Of a stretch of DNA of 54,291 bases, positions 32,642 through 41,324 are shown piece by piece. The notes below the pieces were generated by a model. It saw nothing but the letters and a program-made list of their open reading frames with translations, had not been told where the DNA came from and ran no database searches. Position numbers and translations under genes: made by a program. The stretch is from JAVBLT01 sp031553315 (GTDB taxonomy: Bacteria > Verrucomicrobiota > Kiritimatiellia > RFP12 > DVOR01), in the NCBI GenBank assembly GCA_031553315.1, contig JAVBLT010000041.1, positions 1 to 54,291 on the forward strand, written 5' to 3'. Positions within the stretch are counted from its first letter, which is position 1. Every line of letters begins with the position of its first letter.

Positions 32642-33652
32642 ATGAACAAACCGAAATCCTTTTTTGCGGCAGGCCTGCTTGTCGCGGTATTGGGGGCATG
32701 CGTGGCAGGAGCCTTGGCGCTTCGAGCCTCCTCGCGCGAAACCGTGTTGAAACTCGCGCACGGTCTCGACGTGGCCCACCCCGTGCACCAGGGCATGCTC
32801 TTCATGGCGGATCGCGTCAAAGCACTCACCGGCGGCCAGCTGAAGATCGACATCTACTCCGGCGGCGTGCTCGGCGGCGAAACCGAGTGCCTCGAACAGG
32901 TGCAGATGGGCGCCCTGGCCATGACGAAGGTCTCCACGGCCGCATTGGAATCATTCATTCCGGCTTATAAAATCTTTGGCGTCCCCTTTCTTTTCCGCGA
33001 CGGCGGGCACTACCTCAACGTGCTCCACGGCGCCATCGGCGAAGCGTTCCTGACCCGCGGCCGCCCCGCCAACTTCATCGGCCTCTGCTATTACGACGCC
33101 GGCTCCCGCAGCTTCTACTCCACCAAAAAGAAGATTTTCAACGAACCCGACGTCGACGGCATGAAAGTGCGCGTGATGAACAGCAAAACCGCGTTCGACA
33201 TGATCGAAGCCATGAGCGGCAGCCCCTGCCCCATCACCTGGGGCGAGCTCTACACCGCCCTCTCCCAAGGCACTGTCGACGCCGCCGAAAACAATCCCCC
33301 CACCTTTCTCACCAGCCGCCACAACGAAGTGGCCAAATACTTCTCCCTGACCGAGCACCAGCGCATCCCCGACATGCTCATCATCAGCACCGAAGTGTGG
33401 GATGCCCTCCCCCCCGCGCACCAAGCCGCCCTCGGCAAAGCCGCCAAAGAATCCGAAGCCTACCAGCGCAAACTCTGGGCCGAAGCCAACGACAAAGCCA
33501 TGGCCACCCTGCGCGAACTGGGCACCGAAATCATCACCCCCGCCGAAGGGCTCGACCTGGACAGCTTCCGCAAAGTCTGCGTGCCGATTCTTCAAAAACC
33601 CTTCTACGCCGACGTGCGTGAACTCTACACCCAGATCCAGGAGGTCCGCTGA
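32642..33652 (+). CDS. dctP: TRAP transporter substrate-binding protein DctP-like
   Basis: 336 residues, the periplasmic receptor of a tripartite sodium-driven importer. The start at 32642 follows GGAG; an upstream GTG at 32630 is less likely. The N-terminal signal or anchor is about 6-27 (FFAAGLLVAVLGACVAGALAL). The family core includes LKLAHGLDVAHPVHQGM, IYSGGVLGGETECLEQVQMG, FGVPFLFRD and MKVRVMNSKTAFDMIEAMSGSPCPITWGELYTAL; the Arg in KVRVM normally binds the substrate carboxylate. DVWDALPPAHQA fits the C-terminal part. It is operonic with dctQ, dctM, kduD and kduI, which suggests the ligand is a uronic acid, such as an unsaturated uronate or ketouronate. Confidence 0.93.
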   Translation: MNKPKSFFAAGLLVAVLGACVAGALALRASSRETVLKLAHGLDVAHPVHQGMLFMADRVKALTGGQLKIDIYSGGVLGGETECLEQVQMGALAMTKVSTAALESFIPAYKIFGVPFLFRDGGHYLNVLHGAIGEAFLTRGRPANFIGLCYYDAGSRSFYSTKKKIFNEPDVDGMKVRVMNSKTAFDMIEAMSGSPCPITWGELYTALSQGTVDAAENNPPTFLTSRHNEVAKYFSLTEHQRIPDMLIISTEVWDALPPAHQAALGKAAKESEAYQRKLWAEANDKAMATLRELGTEIITPAEGLDLDSFRKVCVPILQKPFYADVRELYTQIQEVR

Positions 33653-34233
33653 TGGATATGCCCGCCAAATGCCGCCACGCCCTCGTGCGCGGCCTCGAAG
33701 CCCTGATCATCGCCATCGTCGTCCTCCTCACGTTGGACGTGCTGTGGGGCATCGTCACCCGCGTGCTCGCCAATCCCGGCGTGCTTGATTGCGTTCGATC
33801 CGCCTTCGGCGAAGGCTGGCTCTTCCGCGAGCTCAAAACCGGTCAGGCGCCTTATACCGACGAAGTGGCGCGCATTCTTCTCGTGTGGCTCTCCATGTTT
33901 GGCGGCGCGCTCGCCTTCGGAGCCAAAGCCCACCTGGGGGTCGATTTTTTCGTGGGCCTCATGCAGCCGCAGGCACGCAAAGGCCTGGCGCTTTTCGTGC
34001 AGGGGCTTGTGTTTTTCATGGCGGTCGCGGTTTTCATCGTCGGCGGCATCACCGTGGCTCACGGGCAGATCACGCAGGATCTCACCACCGTGCCTTTCCT
34101 CACGCGCGGCATGGTCTATGCCTCCATGCCGATCAGCGGTTTCTTCATCTGCCTTTTTTCCATTGAATCCATCATTGAAATCCTCCGCACGCCTGCGGAA
34201 GAGCTCGGTGCGCAAACACAGTCGGAGGGTTGA
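33652..34233 (+). CDS. dctQ: TRAP transporter small membrane subunit DctQ-like
   Basis: 193 residues. Four membrane helices, including ALIIAIVVLLTLDVLWGIV and LALFVQGLVFFMAVAVFIV. The loop between helices carries the family signature EVARILLVWLSMFGGALAFG. The start overlaps the dctP stop by one base, with GGAGG upstream. The small subunit supports DctM, which carries the sodium-coupled transport path. Confidence 0.92.
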   Translation: MDMPAKCRHALVRGLEALIIAIVVLLTLDVLWGIVTRVLANPGVLDCVRSAFGEGWLFRELKTGQAPYTDEVARILLVWLSMFGGALAFGAKAHLGVDFFVGLMQPQARKGLALFVQGLVFFMAVAVFIVGGITVAHGQITQDLTTVPFLTRGMVYASMPISGFFICLFSIESIIEILRTPAEELGAQTQSEG

Positions 34234-34236
34234 GTC

Positions 34237-35547
34237 ATGGTTGCCATTCTCTGTATTCTGCTGATTTCCTTTTTTGCGATGTTGGTCATCAACACCCCCG
34301 TGGCGGTGGCGATCCTTCTGGCCTCCTTTCTCGCGCTCTTCGCCGATAAAGACCCCGCGACCACCGTCGCGGCGCTCAAGATGTGCAACGGCGTCGACAG
34401 CTTCCCGCTGCTCGCCATTCCGTTTTTCGTCTTTGCCGGCATCCTGATGGGCAAAGGCGGCCTCGCGCGGCGGCTGATCGACTTCGCGGCGCTGGGCGTC
34501 AGCCGCCTTCCCGGCGGTCTGGGCTACGTCAACACCCTCACCTGCATGCTCTTCGGATCCATCTCCGGTTCCGCCGCCGCCGCCGTTTCCTCCATCGGCG
34601 GGTTCATGATCCCCGAGATGAACCGCAAAGGCTACAACCGCGAGTTCAACGTCGCCGTCACCGCCACAGCCGCCACAACCGGCCTGCTCATCCCCCCCTC
34701 CAACTGCATGATTGTTTACTCCGTGGCCGCCGGGTCGGTTTCGATCGCCGGCATGTTCATGGCCGGCATCATTCCGGGCATCCTCGTGGGGCTCTGCATC
34801 ATGATCGCCTCGGGCATCGTCTGCGCCCGCAACGGCTACGGAAAAGTGACCGCCCAGGATCGCACGCCCTTCTCCTTCCGCGAGGCGGCGATCATCTGCT
34901 GGCGCGCCATCCCCAGCCTGCTGCTGGTCGTGCTGATTATCGGCGGCATCCTCTCGGGGCTCTTCACGGCGACCGAAGCCGCCGCCGTCACGGTGGCCTA
35001 CGCCTTCATCCTCACCGTCTTCTGCTACCGCGAAATCAAGCTGCGCGAGCTTCCCTCCATCTGCCTTCAGACCGGCATCACCACCGCCATGGTCATGCTG
35101 CTCATCGGCGCTTCGAGCGCCATGTCGTGGATCATGACGATCGCCAACATTCCGCAGACCATCTCAAGCGCCCTGCTCGCATTTTCCGACAGCCCCATCG
35201 TCATCCTCCTCGCCATCAACCTCATGCTGCTGGTCTTCGGGTTGTTTATGGACATGACCCCCGCCCTGCTCATCTTCACCCCCATCCTCCTGCCCGTGGC
35301 GAGAAAGCTCGGCATCAGCGATCTTCATTTCGGCGTCATCATGATTGCCAACCTCTGCATCGGCCTCTGCACCCCTCCCGTGGGCACCTGCCTCTTCATC
35401 GGCTGCAGCGTGGGCAAAACAACTATCGCCAAAGTAACCGCAAAAGCAATCCCCTTCTTCATCGCCATGCTGACCGCCCTCATGCTGATCACCTACATCC
35501 CGTGGCTTTCCGAGTGGATTCCGCGCATCACCGGCTTTCTGAAATAA
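34237..35547 (+). CDS. dctM: TRAP transporter large permease DctM-like
   Basis: 436 residues, 11-13 membrane helices, the sodium-coupled channel subunit. Family features: PLLAIPFFVFAGILMGKGGLARRL near the start, LPGGLGYVNTLTCMLFGSISGSAAAAVSSIGG, GLLIPPSNCMIVYSVAAG and the C-terminal NLCIGLCTPPVGTCLFIG. 3-base gap after dctQ; kduD follows 25 bases later. The three TRAP genes together form a complete importer. Confidence 0.95.
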   Translation: MVAILCILLISFFAMLVINTPVAVAILLASFLALFADKDPATTVAALKMCNGVDSFPLLAIPFFVFAGILMGKGGLARRLIDFAALGVSRLPGGLGYVNTLTCMLFGSISGSAAAAVSSIGGFMIPEMNRKGYNREFNVAVTATAATTGLLIPPSNCMIVYSVAAGSVSIAGMFMAGIIPGILVGLCIMIASGIVCARNGYGKVTAQDRTPFSFREAAIICWRAIPSLLLVVLIIGGILSGLFTATEAAAVTVAYAFILTVFCYREIKLRELPSICLQTGITTAMVMLLIGASSAMSWIMTIANIPQTISSALLAFSDSPIVILLAINLMLLVFGLFMDMTPALLIFTPILLPVARKLGISDLHFGVIMIANLCIGLCTPPVGTCLFIGCSVGKTTIAKVTAKAIPFFIAMLTALMLITYIPWLSEWIPRITGFLK

Positions 35548-35572
35548 TCACACCAAAAAAAGGAACAACACC

Positions 35573-36337
35573 ATGATTCTCAACCAATTCGCCCTTACAG
35601 ACAAAGTAGCCGTCGTCACCGGCGGCGCCCGCGGCATCGGCCAGGCCTACGCCCTCGGCCTCGCGGAAGCCGGCGCCGACATCGCAATTGTCGACGTGAT
35701 TCCCGCCGATGAAACCGCCGATCTGGTCAGGAAGCTCGGCCGCAAAGCCGCCTCCTTCACCGTCGACCTCTCCAAAGCCGACGAAACCGCCGACGCCCTC
35801 ATCGCCGATGTGGTCAAAGCCCTCGGCAGCGTCGACATCCTCATCAACAACGCCGGCATCATCCGCCGCGAGCCCTTCACCGAGCACAGCGCCAAAAACT
35901 GGAACGACGTGATCGCCATCAACCTCAGCGCTCCCTTCTTCCTCAGCCAGGCCGCCGCCCGCCAGATGATCGCCCAAAGCAAAGGCGGCAAAATCATCAA
36001 CATCGCCTCCATGCTCTCCTTCCAGGGCGGCATCCTCGTTCCCGGCTACGCCGCCTCCAAAGGCGGCATCAAGAGCCTCACCATGCTCATGGCCAACGAA
36101 CTCACCAAGCACGGCATCTGCGTGAACGCCATCGCCCCCGGCTACATCGCCACCGACAACACCGCCCCCATCCGCGCCGACCCCGTGCGCAACCAGGCCA
36201 TCCTCGACCGCATCCCCGCCGGCCGCTGGGGCACCCCCGACGACCTCAAAGGCGCCTGCGTGTTCCTCTGCTCCCCCGCCGCCGACTACATCACCGGCTA
36301 CACCCTCGCCGTCGACGGCGGCTGGCTCGCCCGTTAA
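35573..36337 (+). CDS. kduD: 2-dehydro-3-deoxy-D-gluconate 5-dehydrogenase / KduD-type SDR
   Basis: 254 residues, a short-chain dehydrogenase. Converts 2,5-diketo-3-deoxygluconate to 2-keto-3-deoxygluconate, the step after KduI. SDR motifs: TGGARGIG (cofactor), NNAG, YAASKGG (catalytic Tyr and Lys). The opening NQFALTDKVAVVTGGARGIG and ending LAVDGGWLAR match the KduD subfamily. Ribosome site AGGA precedes the start. Next to kduI, which confirms the uronate context. Confidence 0.9.
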   Translation: MILNQFALTDKVAVVTGGARGIGQAYALGLAEAGADIAIVDVIPADETADLVRKLGRKAASFTVDLSKADETADALIADVVKALGSVDILINNAGIIRREPFTEHSAKNWNDVIAINLSAPFFLSQAAARQMIAQSKGGKIINIASMLSFQGGILVPGYAASKGGIKSLTMLMANELTKHGICVNAIAPGYIATDNTAPIRADPVRNQAILDRIPAGRWGTPDDLKGACVFLCSPAADYITGYTLAVDGGWLAR

Positions 36338-36360
36338 CCCCATCATCCGGAGATTTCACC

Positions 36361-37191
36361 ATGAAAACCATTGAAGCGGCAGACAGCCGCTCCTACCGCC
36401 GCATGACCACCGACGAGCTCCGCGAAGCCTTCGTCATCGAATCGCTCTTCAAGCCCGGCGAAGTCAACCTCGTCTACACCAGCGTCGACCGCGCCGTCGT
36501 CGGCGCCATCGTGCCCACCGCCGCGCCCCTCAGGCTCGAAGGCGGCAAGGAAATGGCCTGCGACTTCTTCTGCGAACGCCGCGAAGCGGGCATCATCAAC
36601 TTCGGCGGCCCCGGCAAAATCACCGTCGACGGCGTCACCTACGCCATCGGCACCCGCGAATGCCTCTACATCGGCCAAGGCAGCAAAGAAATCGCCCTCG
36701 CCAGCGACAATGCCGCCGCCCCCGCCCAGTATTACCTCGTTTCCTACCCCGCCCACGCCTCCCACCCCACCACCCACTACACCCAGGCGCAGGCCAACCA
36801 AGTCAACCTCGGCACCGCCGCCCAGGCCAACCAGCGCACCATCTACCAGTTCATCCGCCCCGGCCGCATCCAGAGCTGCCAGCTCGTGATGGGCTTCACC
36901 CAGCTCCACGAGGGCAGCGTGTGGAACTCCTTCCCGCCCCACACCCACGACCGCCGGACCGAAGTGTACTGCTACTTCGATCTCCCCCCAAACGGCCTCG
37001 TGATGCACTGCCTCGGCGAACCGGATGAGACCCGCCACGTCATCCTCCGCGAGAAAGACGTGGTCATCTCGCCCCCGTGGTCCGTCCACTGCGGCGTCGG
37101 CACCGGCGGCTACACCTTCGTCTGGGCGATGGGCGGCGAAAACCAGGTCTTCGACGACATGGATCATTGCGACATGCCCGCCTTCCGGTAA
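36361..37191 (+). CDS. kduI: 5-dehydro-4-deoxy-D-glucuronate isomerase KduI
   Basis: 276 residues, a cupin metalloenzyme. It isomerises the unsaturated-uronate product of pectate or glycosaminoglycan lyases into the substrate of KduD. The signature FPPHTHDRRTEVYCYFDLP (about 190-208) holds the zinc-binding His and Glu. LEGGKEMACDFFCERREAGIINFGGPGKI and GMGSVWNSFP-type segments (LHEGSVWNSFPPH) also match. Length is exactly that of the family. Last gene of the TRAP-kduD-kduI operon. KdgK, KdgA and a lyase are not in the window. Confidence 0.96.
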   Translation: MKTIEAADSRSYRRMTTDELREAFVIESLFKPGEVNLVYTSVDRAVVGAIVPTAAPLRLEGGKEMACDFFCERREAGIINFGGPGKITVDGVTYAIGTRECLYIGQGSKEIALASDNAAAPAQYYLVSYPAHASHPTTHYTQAQANQVNLGTAAQANQRTIYQFIRPGRIQSCQLVMGFTQLHEGSVWNSFPPHTHDRRTEVYCYFDLPPNGLVMHCLGEPDETRHVILREKDVVISPPWSVHCGVGTGGYTFVWAMGGENQVFDDMDHCDMPAFR

Positions 37192-37215
37192 GGCGGTCTT
37201 CTGAACGGAATGACC

Positions 37216-37244
37216 TTGACCCGATTCGGTTTTGCTCGTAAACT
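37216..37244 (+). promoter_or_regulatory. promoter of uppS
   Basis: TTGACC (37216-37221), a 17-bp spacer and TAAACT (37239-37244). Start near 37251, giving a 46-base leader before uppS. Confidence 0.7.
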
Positions 37245-37296
37245 AAGGCTCGTTGAGTGAGTCGATTTCGTTTTCAACCGGGCAAACAGGATTAAC

Positions 37297-37989
37297 ATGA
37301 TTCAACACCTCGCCGTTATTATGGATGGCAACGGCCGCTGGGCCAAGCAGCGCGACTTTCCCACGCTTAAAGGCCACGAAGCCGGTTCCGAAACCGTCAA
37401 AAGAATCCTCGGCTACTGCCGCGATGCCGGCATCCGCTACCTCACGCTCTATGCGTTCAGCGTGGAAAACTGGTCGCGATCCAGGGAAGAGGTGGAGGGG
37501 CTCATGTCGCTCCTCGCCCATTTCATGGCGGCGCAGGAACCTTTGCTTCATGAAAACCACGTGCGGCTGCGTGTGCTTGGCAGGCCTCAGGATCTTCCCG
37601 AGGCGTTGCAGCGCGAGCTTGCCCGCGTGGAGGCCCAGACTGCGGCGTATGAACGCCAGCTGATTGTTGCGCTCAGCTACGGCGGGCGGACCGAGCTTGC
37701 CAACGCGGCCCGCCGCATTGCGCAAGAGGTCAAAGCGGGGCGCCTTGATCCCGAAACGGTCGACGAAGCCTGCGTGGCCAAACACCTGTATTTGCCCGAC
37801 GTGCCCGACCCCGAGCTCATCGTGCGCACCAGCGGCGAAATGCGCCTGAGCAACTTCCTGCTCTGGCAGGCTTCCTATTCCGAGTTTTACACCACCCCCA
37901 CCCTCTGGCCCGATTTCGAAAAGACCGATTTCGACGCGGCCCTCAACGCCTTTGAGAAACGCCGGCGCCGTTTTGGCGGGCGCGCATGA
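37297..37989 (+). CDS. uppS: undecaprenyl diphosphate synthase UppS
   Basis: 230 residues. Makes the C55 lipid carrier for peptidoglycan and other envelope polymers by cis condensation of isopentenyl diphosphate. Signatures: MDGNGRWAKQR (catalytic Asp), TLYAFSVENWSRS, and near the C-terminus ELIVRTSGEMRLSNFLLWQASYSEFYTTPTLWPDF. Length is a little short of E. coli (253). Codon use is less C-biased than in most neighbours. It overlaps the following protease-like gene by 4 bases (ATGA). The usual downstream cdsA is absent. Confidence 0.96.
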   Translation: MIQHLAVIMDGNGRWAKQRDFPTLKGHEAGSETVKRILGYCRDAGIRYLTLYAFSVENWSRSREEVEGLMSLLAHFMAAQEPLLHENHVRLRVLGRPQDLPEALQRELARVEAQTAAYERQLIVALSYGGRTELANAARRIAQEVKAGRLDPETVDEACVAKHLYLPDVPDPELIVRTSGEMRLSNFLLWQASYSEFYTTPTLWPDFEKTDFDAALNAFEKRRRRFGGRA

Positions 37990-38936
37990 AGCGAAGCGCC
38001 ATCCTATCGGCATGGGTTCTGCTTGGCGCGGGGTTTATGAATTTTCAGGTGCCCGCGCCCATTCAAGCCGAACAGGAAGCGCCGCTTCCCGCAGCGCCGA
38101 AACTGAACACATTGCCCACGGTGGTCACGCAATCGTTCGCCGTTGTGTCGCTCAAGGCACACGCCGCCGGCCTCTACAGCGTGGCGGCCTCGCTCAACGG
38201 CGCGCCCTGCCGCCTGCTCCTCGACACAGGCGCTTCACACACAACCTTTACCCGCGCCTTCATCGCCGGGCATTTCCCTTACGAGCCTCTCAGCGCCGTC
38301 GCGCTTGCCTCAGGGAGCAACGTGACCTCCGCCACGCAACGCATCACCGTGAAATCGCTGCGCGTGGGCGAAAGCGAATTCACCGCCTTCGCCGGAGTCG
38401 TCCTCCCCATCGACCACCTCAGCCAGACCGTGGGCGAACCCGTCGACGGCATCCTCGGCATGAACGTGCTGCGCATGGCGCCCTTCATTCTCTCCTGCGG
38501 AAAAAGCGCCTTTCAATGGGTTTCAGCCGACGAGCGCGCCCACTGGCAGGAGCGCGAGCTCTACGGCGAGCTCAACGACCAGGGAACCTTCACCCTCAAC
38601 GCCCGCCTCCGCGACCGCCTCATACCGATGGTGATCGACAGCGGCGCCAACAAAAGCTTTGTTTCCGAAGCCTACTGGTCAAAAAAGCAAAACCGCCCCG
38701 CCCGCCTCGCCATGGCCGACATCAACGCCAAGGCCGGCACGGCGCCCGCGACCTACTTCGCCGGCATTCCCGAGATTCTGATGCTCGGCCCCGGCGTGAT
38801 GCTCCGCGAAGCTGCGCCGGTTCTCTTCGAGGAGGAGCGCCTGGGCATTTTCGGCACCGATTTCCTTCGCCGCCTCGATATTCTCATCGACGTGCCGGTC
38901 AACCGCATCTACGCGGTCGAGCACAAGCGCCCGTAG
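37986..38936 (+). CDS. two-lobed retropepsin-like aspartyl protease, exported
   Basis: 316 residues. A signal-peptide-like start (about 1-28, ending PIQA) precedes two retropepsin-like units. The first carries LLLDTGASHTTF (catalytic Asp about 79) and closes with VDGILGMNVL. The second carries MVIDSGANKSFV (about 217) and closes with LGIFGTDFLRRLDILIDV. Bacterial retropepsin-like proteins usually have one unit and dimerise; here both D-T/S-G-A motifs are in one chain, as in eukaryotic pepsins. It overlaps the end of uppS, so translation is coupled and a periplasmic envelope role is plausible. Its stop is one base from the stop of the converging phosphoesterase gene. Confidence 0.78.
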   Translation: MKRSAILSAWVLLGAGFMNFQVPAPIQAEQEAPLPAAPKLNTLPTVVTQSFAVVSLKAHAAGLYSVAASLNGAPCRLLLDTGASHTTFTRAFIAGHFPYEPLSAVALASGSNVTSATQRITVKSLRVGESEFTAFAGVVLPIDHLSQTVGEPVDGILGMNVLRMAPFILSCGKSAFQWVSADERAHWQERELYGELNDQGTFTLNARLRDRLIPMVIDSGANKSFVSEAYWSKKQNRPARLAMADINAKAGTAPATYFAGIPEILMLGPGVMLREAAPVLFEEERLGIFGTDFLRRLDILIDVPVNRIYAVEHKRP

Positions 38937-38937
38937 G

Positions 38938-41322
38938 CTAGAGCAACTGTTTTTTTTCGGGGGTGAAGGCGTAGACGTTGCCGCCGAAGTCGACCAGGAA
39001 GAGGGTGTTGCCGGAGACGGCGGGGGTGGCGAAGACGGGAGCGCCCAGCTGGCGGCGCCAGAGGTAGTCTCCGGTGGCAAGGTCGAGAACGTGGAGAGCG
39101 CCGTCGGAGGCGGCGAGGAAGACGGCATCGCCAACGAGGATGGGGCTGGTTTCGACGACGGGGGCGCCGGGGCCGACGTAGGGCGGGGTGTGGATCAGGG
39201 CGGGTTCGGTGCGGCGCTGCCAGGCAAGATCGAGGGTGGCGCGGTGAAGGGCGATGAGGCCGCCGGTGGCGCTGCCGAAGAGGATCAACTTTTCGGTAAG
39301 GAGGGGGGTGGAGGTCACTTCAAGGTTTTCATCGAGCTTCTTCGAGGTGAGCACGTTGCCGGTTTTGGTCTCGAGGATGAAGAGGGAATCTTTGGAGATG
39401 AGGTAGGTTTTGTCACCGTCGATGCGGGCGGAGGAGGCGCAGGCGCGGAAGGCGGGGGAATCGAGCTTCCAGAGCTGTTTGCCGGTGGCGGCGTCGTGAC
39501 CGTGGAGTGCGCCCCATTGAGCGCCTTGGATGAGGACGCCGTTGCCGACTGCGAGGGTGCCGGCGGTGCCTTCGCGCTGTGCCCAGGCGGTGTTTTCCCA
39601 GAGCTTTTCACCGGAAGGGGTCCAGGCGGAGAGGCCTTTGCCGGCGCCGGCGTAGACGATGCCGTCGGCAACGGTGAGGCCTTCGACGAGGGCGGGGAGG
39701 CCGGCGACGGGGAGTTTGCGCTCCCAGCGGAGGGCGCCGGTGGCGGTGTCGAAGGCGTAGAGCCAGCCTTCGGCATCCTGGGCGAAGAGGGTGTCGGCGT
39801 GGATCGCCATGTTGTTTTTGATGGAGTTTCGCACGGGGGCGCGCCAGAGGATGGCGCCGGTGGCGGCGTGAAGGGCGAAGGCGGCGGCCTGGCCGGTGAG
39901 GTTTTCATCCACGGTGCCGATGAAGACTTTGCCGTCTTTGAAAAGCGGCGAGGCCATGAAGATGTTGGCTCCGGTGTTGCGGATCCAGGCGGCGGCGAGG
40001 GGTGCTTTGAGGGCGGCGGCGTTTTGGCCGGAGTGGGTGCTGTCGGCGAGGAGGGCGGGCCAGGGGGCGCCGGGGGCGGGGGGCTGGGCGGGGAGGGGTT
40101 TGCGGAATTCATCGCGAATGACGGAGCCGTCGGCAAAATAAACGTGGATGGCGAGGGTGGTGTTTGTGGGGACGCCGGTGGCGGTCCAAGACCAGTCGGT
40201 CATGCGCGCGAGGGGTGTTTCGGGGGTGGTCGCGAGCGGTTTTTTGCTGTAGTCGCGGGTGAACCAGGCGATGCTTTTCACGGGGGACGCGCTGCGGTAG
40301 GCGTTGACGGCGAGGGTGCCGTCGGCGGCGAGGTTGGCGCCGAAACAGCGGTTGATGCCGGCATAGCGGAGCTCGGAGGCGAGGTTGCCGGCGGGGTCGG
40401 CGCGGAGCACGCGGAAAACGGAGGCGGAGTGGTCGATGCCGCCTTTGTCGGGGGCGGCGGTTGCGAAGGTGGTCACGCCGCTCTGCCTGCGCGTGAAGTT
40501 GGTGTGCCAGTGACCGTGGATCCAGGCTTTGAGGTTGAAGTCCTGAAGGGGAATGCCGCCGTAGCTGAAGCTGAGGAGGTCGTGGTTGAAGACGACGACG
40601 GGCTTGCCGGGGGGAAGCTGGGCGAGGTCGTTTTTGAGCCAGGCGGCGACTTCGGCGGTGGTGTAGGAGGGGCGGTGGTCGCCGCCGGGCATGGGGGTCA
40701 TGAGGTAGTGGATGTTGCCGGCGTCGAAGGAGTACCAGGCGGGGCCGTAGATCGATTCAAAGAGGGCTTCGCCGTATTGTCCTTGAACGAGGTCGTGGTT
40801 GCCGATGCCGTAGTAGACGGGGCAGGCCATGTTGTGTGAATTCATGAGCGGAAGGTGGGCTTTGAGGCCGCCTTCGTAGCAGATGTCGCCGGTGTGGACG
40901 ATGAAGGCGGCGCGCTCGTTTTTGGCGTAATCGCGGATGTTGTCGGCCCAGAGGTCGTGTTTTTTGTCGGCGCCGCGGATCTCGGTATCGGCGATCTGGA
41001 CAAAGGCGTGGGAGCCGTCGGGGGCGATGCGATCCCAGGGCTCGAGGGTGAAATCGTAGGTCGTTTTGGCGGGGTCGACGGGCTGATAATAGGCGTCTTT
41101 CGCGCGGTAGCCCGAGGGGGTTGTGACGGTGACGAACCGGGCTTTGGGATGGTCGCCGGGAAGCGTGAAGGCGCCGTCGGCGGCGGTTTTGACCACGTTG
41201 AGGCCATCGGTGACGGCGACACCGGGCATGGGTTCGTTCGCGGGGGTCGCCACGCGGCCTGTCAACGCGGCTTCGGCTGAGGGGGCGAGAAAAAGCAAGA
41301 GGCAGAAGGGAAGTGGTTTCAT
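38938..41322 (-). CDS. secreted calcineurin-like phosphoesterase fused to a PQQ-type propeller
   Basis: 794 residues. The start is the ATG at 41322, inside a signal peptide context (MKPLPFCLLLFLAPSAEAA); a TTG six bases earlier is less likely. An N-terminal beta domain (about 20-95, carboxypeptidase-regulatory-like, GVAVTDGLNVVKTAADG) precedes a metallophosphatase domain (about 105-300). Its motifs are HTGDICYEGG, YGIGNHD, FNHD and HGHWHTNF. The first motif reads ADTE where most members have DxH, so metal binding may be unusual. A linker and a C-terminal WD/PQQ-like propeller (about 420-794; WRAPVRNS, GWLYAFDTATGALRWERKL, LHVLDLATGDYLWRRQL) follow. Substrate unknown. It lies 2 bases after the giant CotH/LTD gene, in one operon. 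Confidence 0.82.
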   Translation of the reverse strand: MKPLPFCLLLFLAPSAEAALTGRVATPANEPMPGVAVTDGLNVVKTAADGAFTLPGDHPKARFVTVTTPSGYRAKDAYYQPVDPAKTTYDFTLEPWDRIAPDGSHAFVQIADTEIRGADKKHDLWADNIRDYAKNERAAFIVHTGDICYEGGLKAHLPLMNSHNMACPVYYGIGNHDLVQGQYGEALFESIYGPAWYSFDAGNIHYLMTPMPGGDHRPSYTTAEVAAWLKNDLAQLPPGKPVVVFNHDLLSFSYGGIPLQDFNLKAWIHGHWHTNFTRRQSGVTTFATAAPDKGGIDHSASVFRVLRADPAGNLASELRYAGINRCFGANLAADGTLAVNAYRSASPVKSIAWFTRDYSKKPLATTPETPLARMTDWSWTATGVPTNTTLAIHVYFADGSVIRDEFRKPLPAQPPAPGAPWPALLADSTHSGQNAAALKAPLAAAWIRNTGANIFMASPLFKDGKVFIGTVDENLTGQAAAFALHAATGAILWRAPVRNSIKNNMAIHADTLFAQDAEGWLYAFDTATGALRWERKLPVAGLPALVEGLTVADGIVYAGAGKGLSAWTPSGEKLWENTAWAQREGTAGTLAVGNGVLIQGAQWGALHGHDAATGKQLWKLDSPAFRACASSARIDGDKTYLISKDSLFILETKTGNVLTSKKLDENLEVTSTPLLTEKLILFGSATGGLIALHRATLDLAWQRRTEPALIHTPPYVGPGAPVVETSPILVGDAVFLAASDGALHVLDLATGDYLWRRQLGAPVFATPAVSGNTLFLVDFGGNVYAFTPEKKQLL

Positions 41323-41324
41323 AA

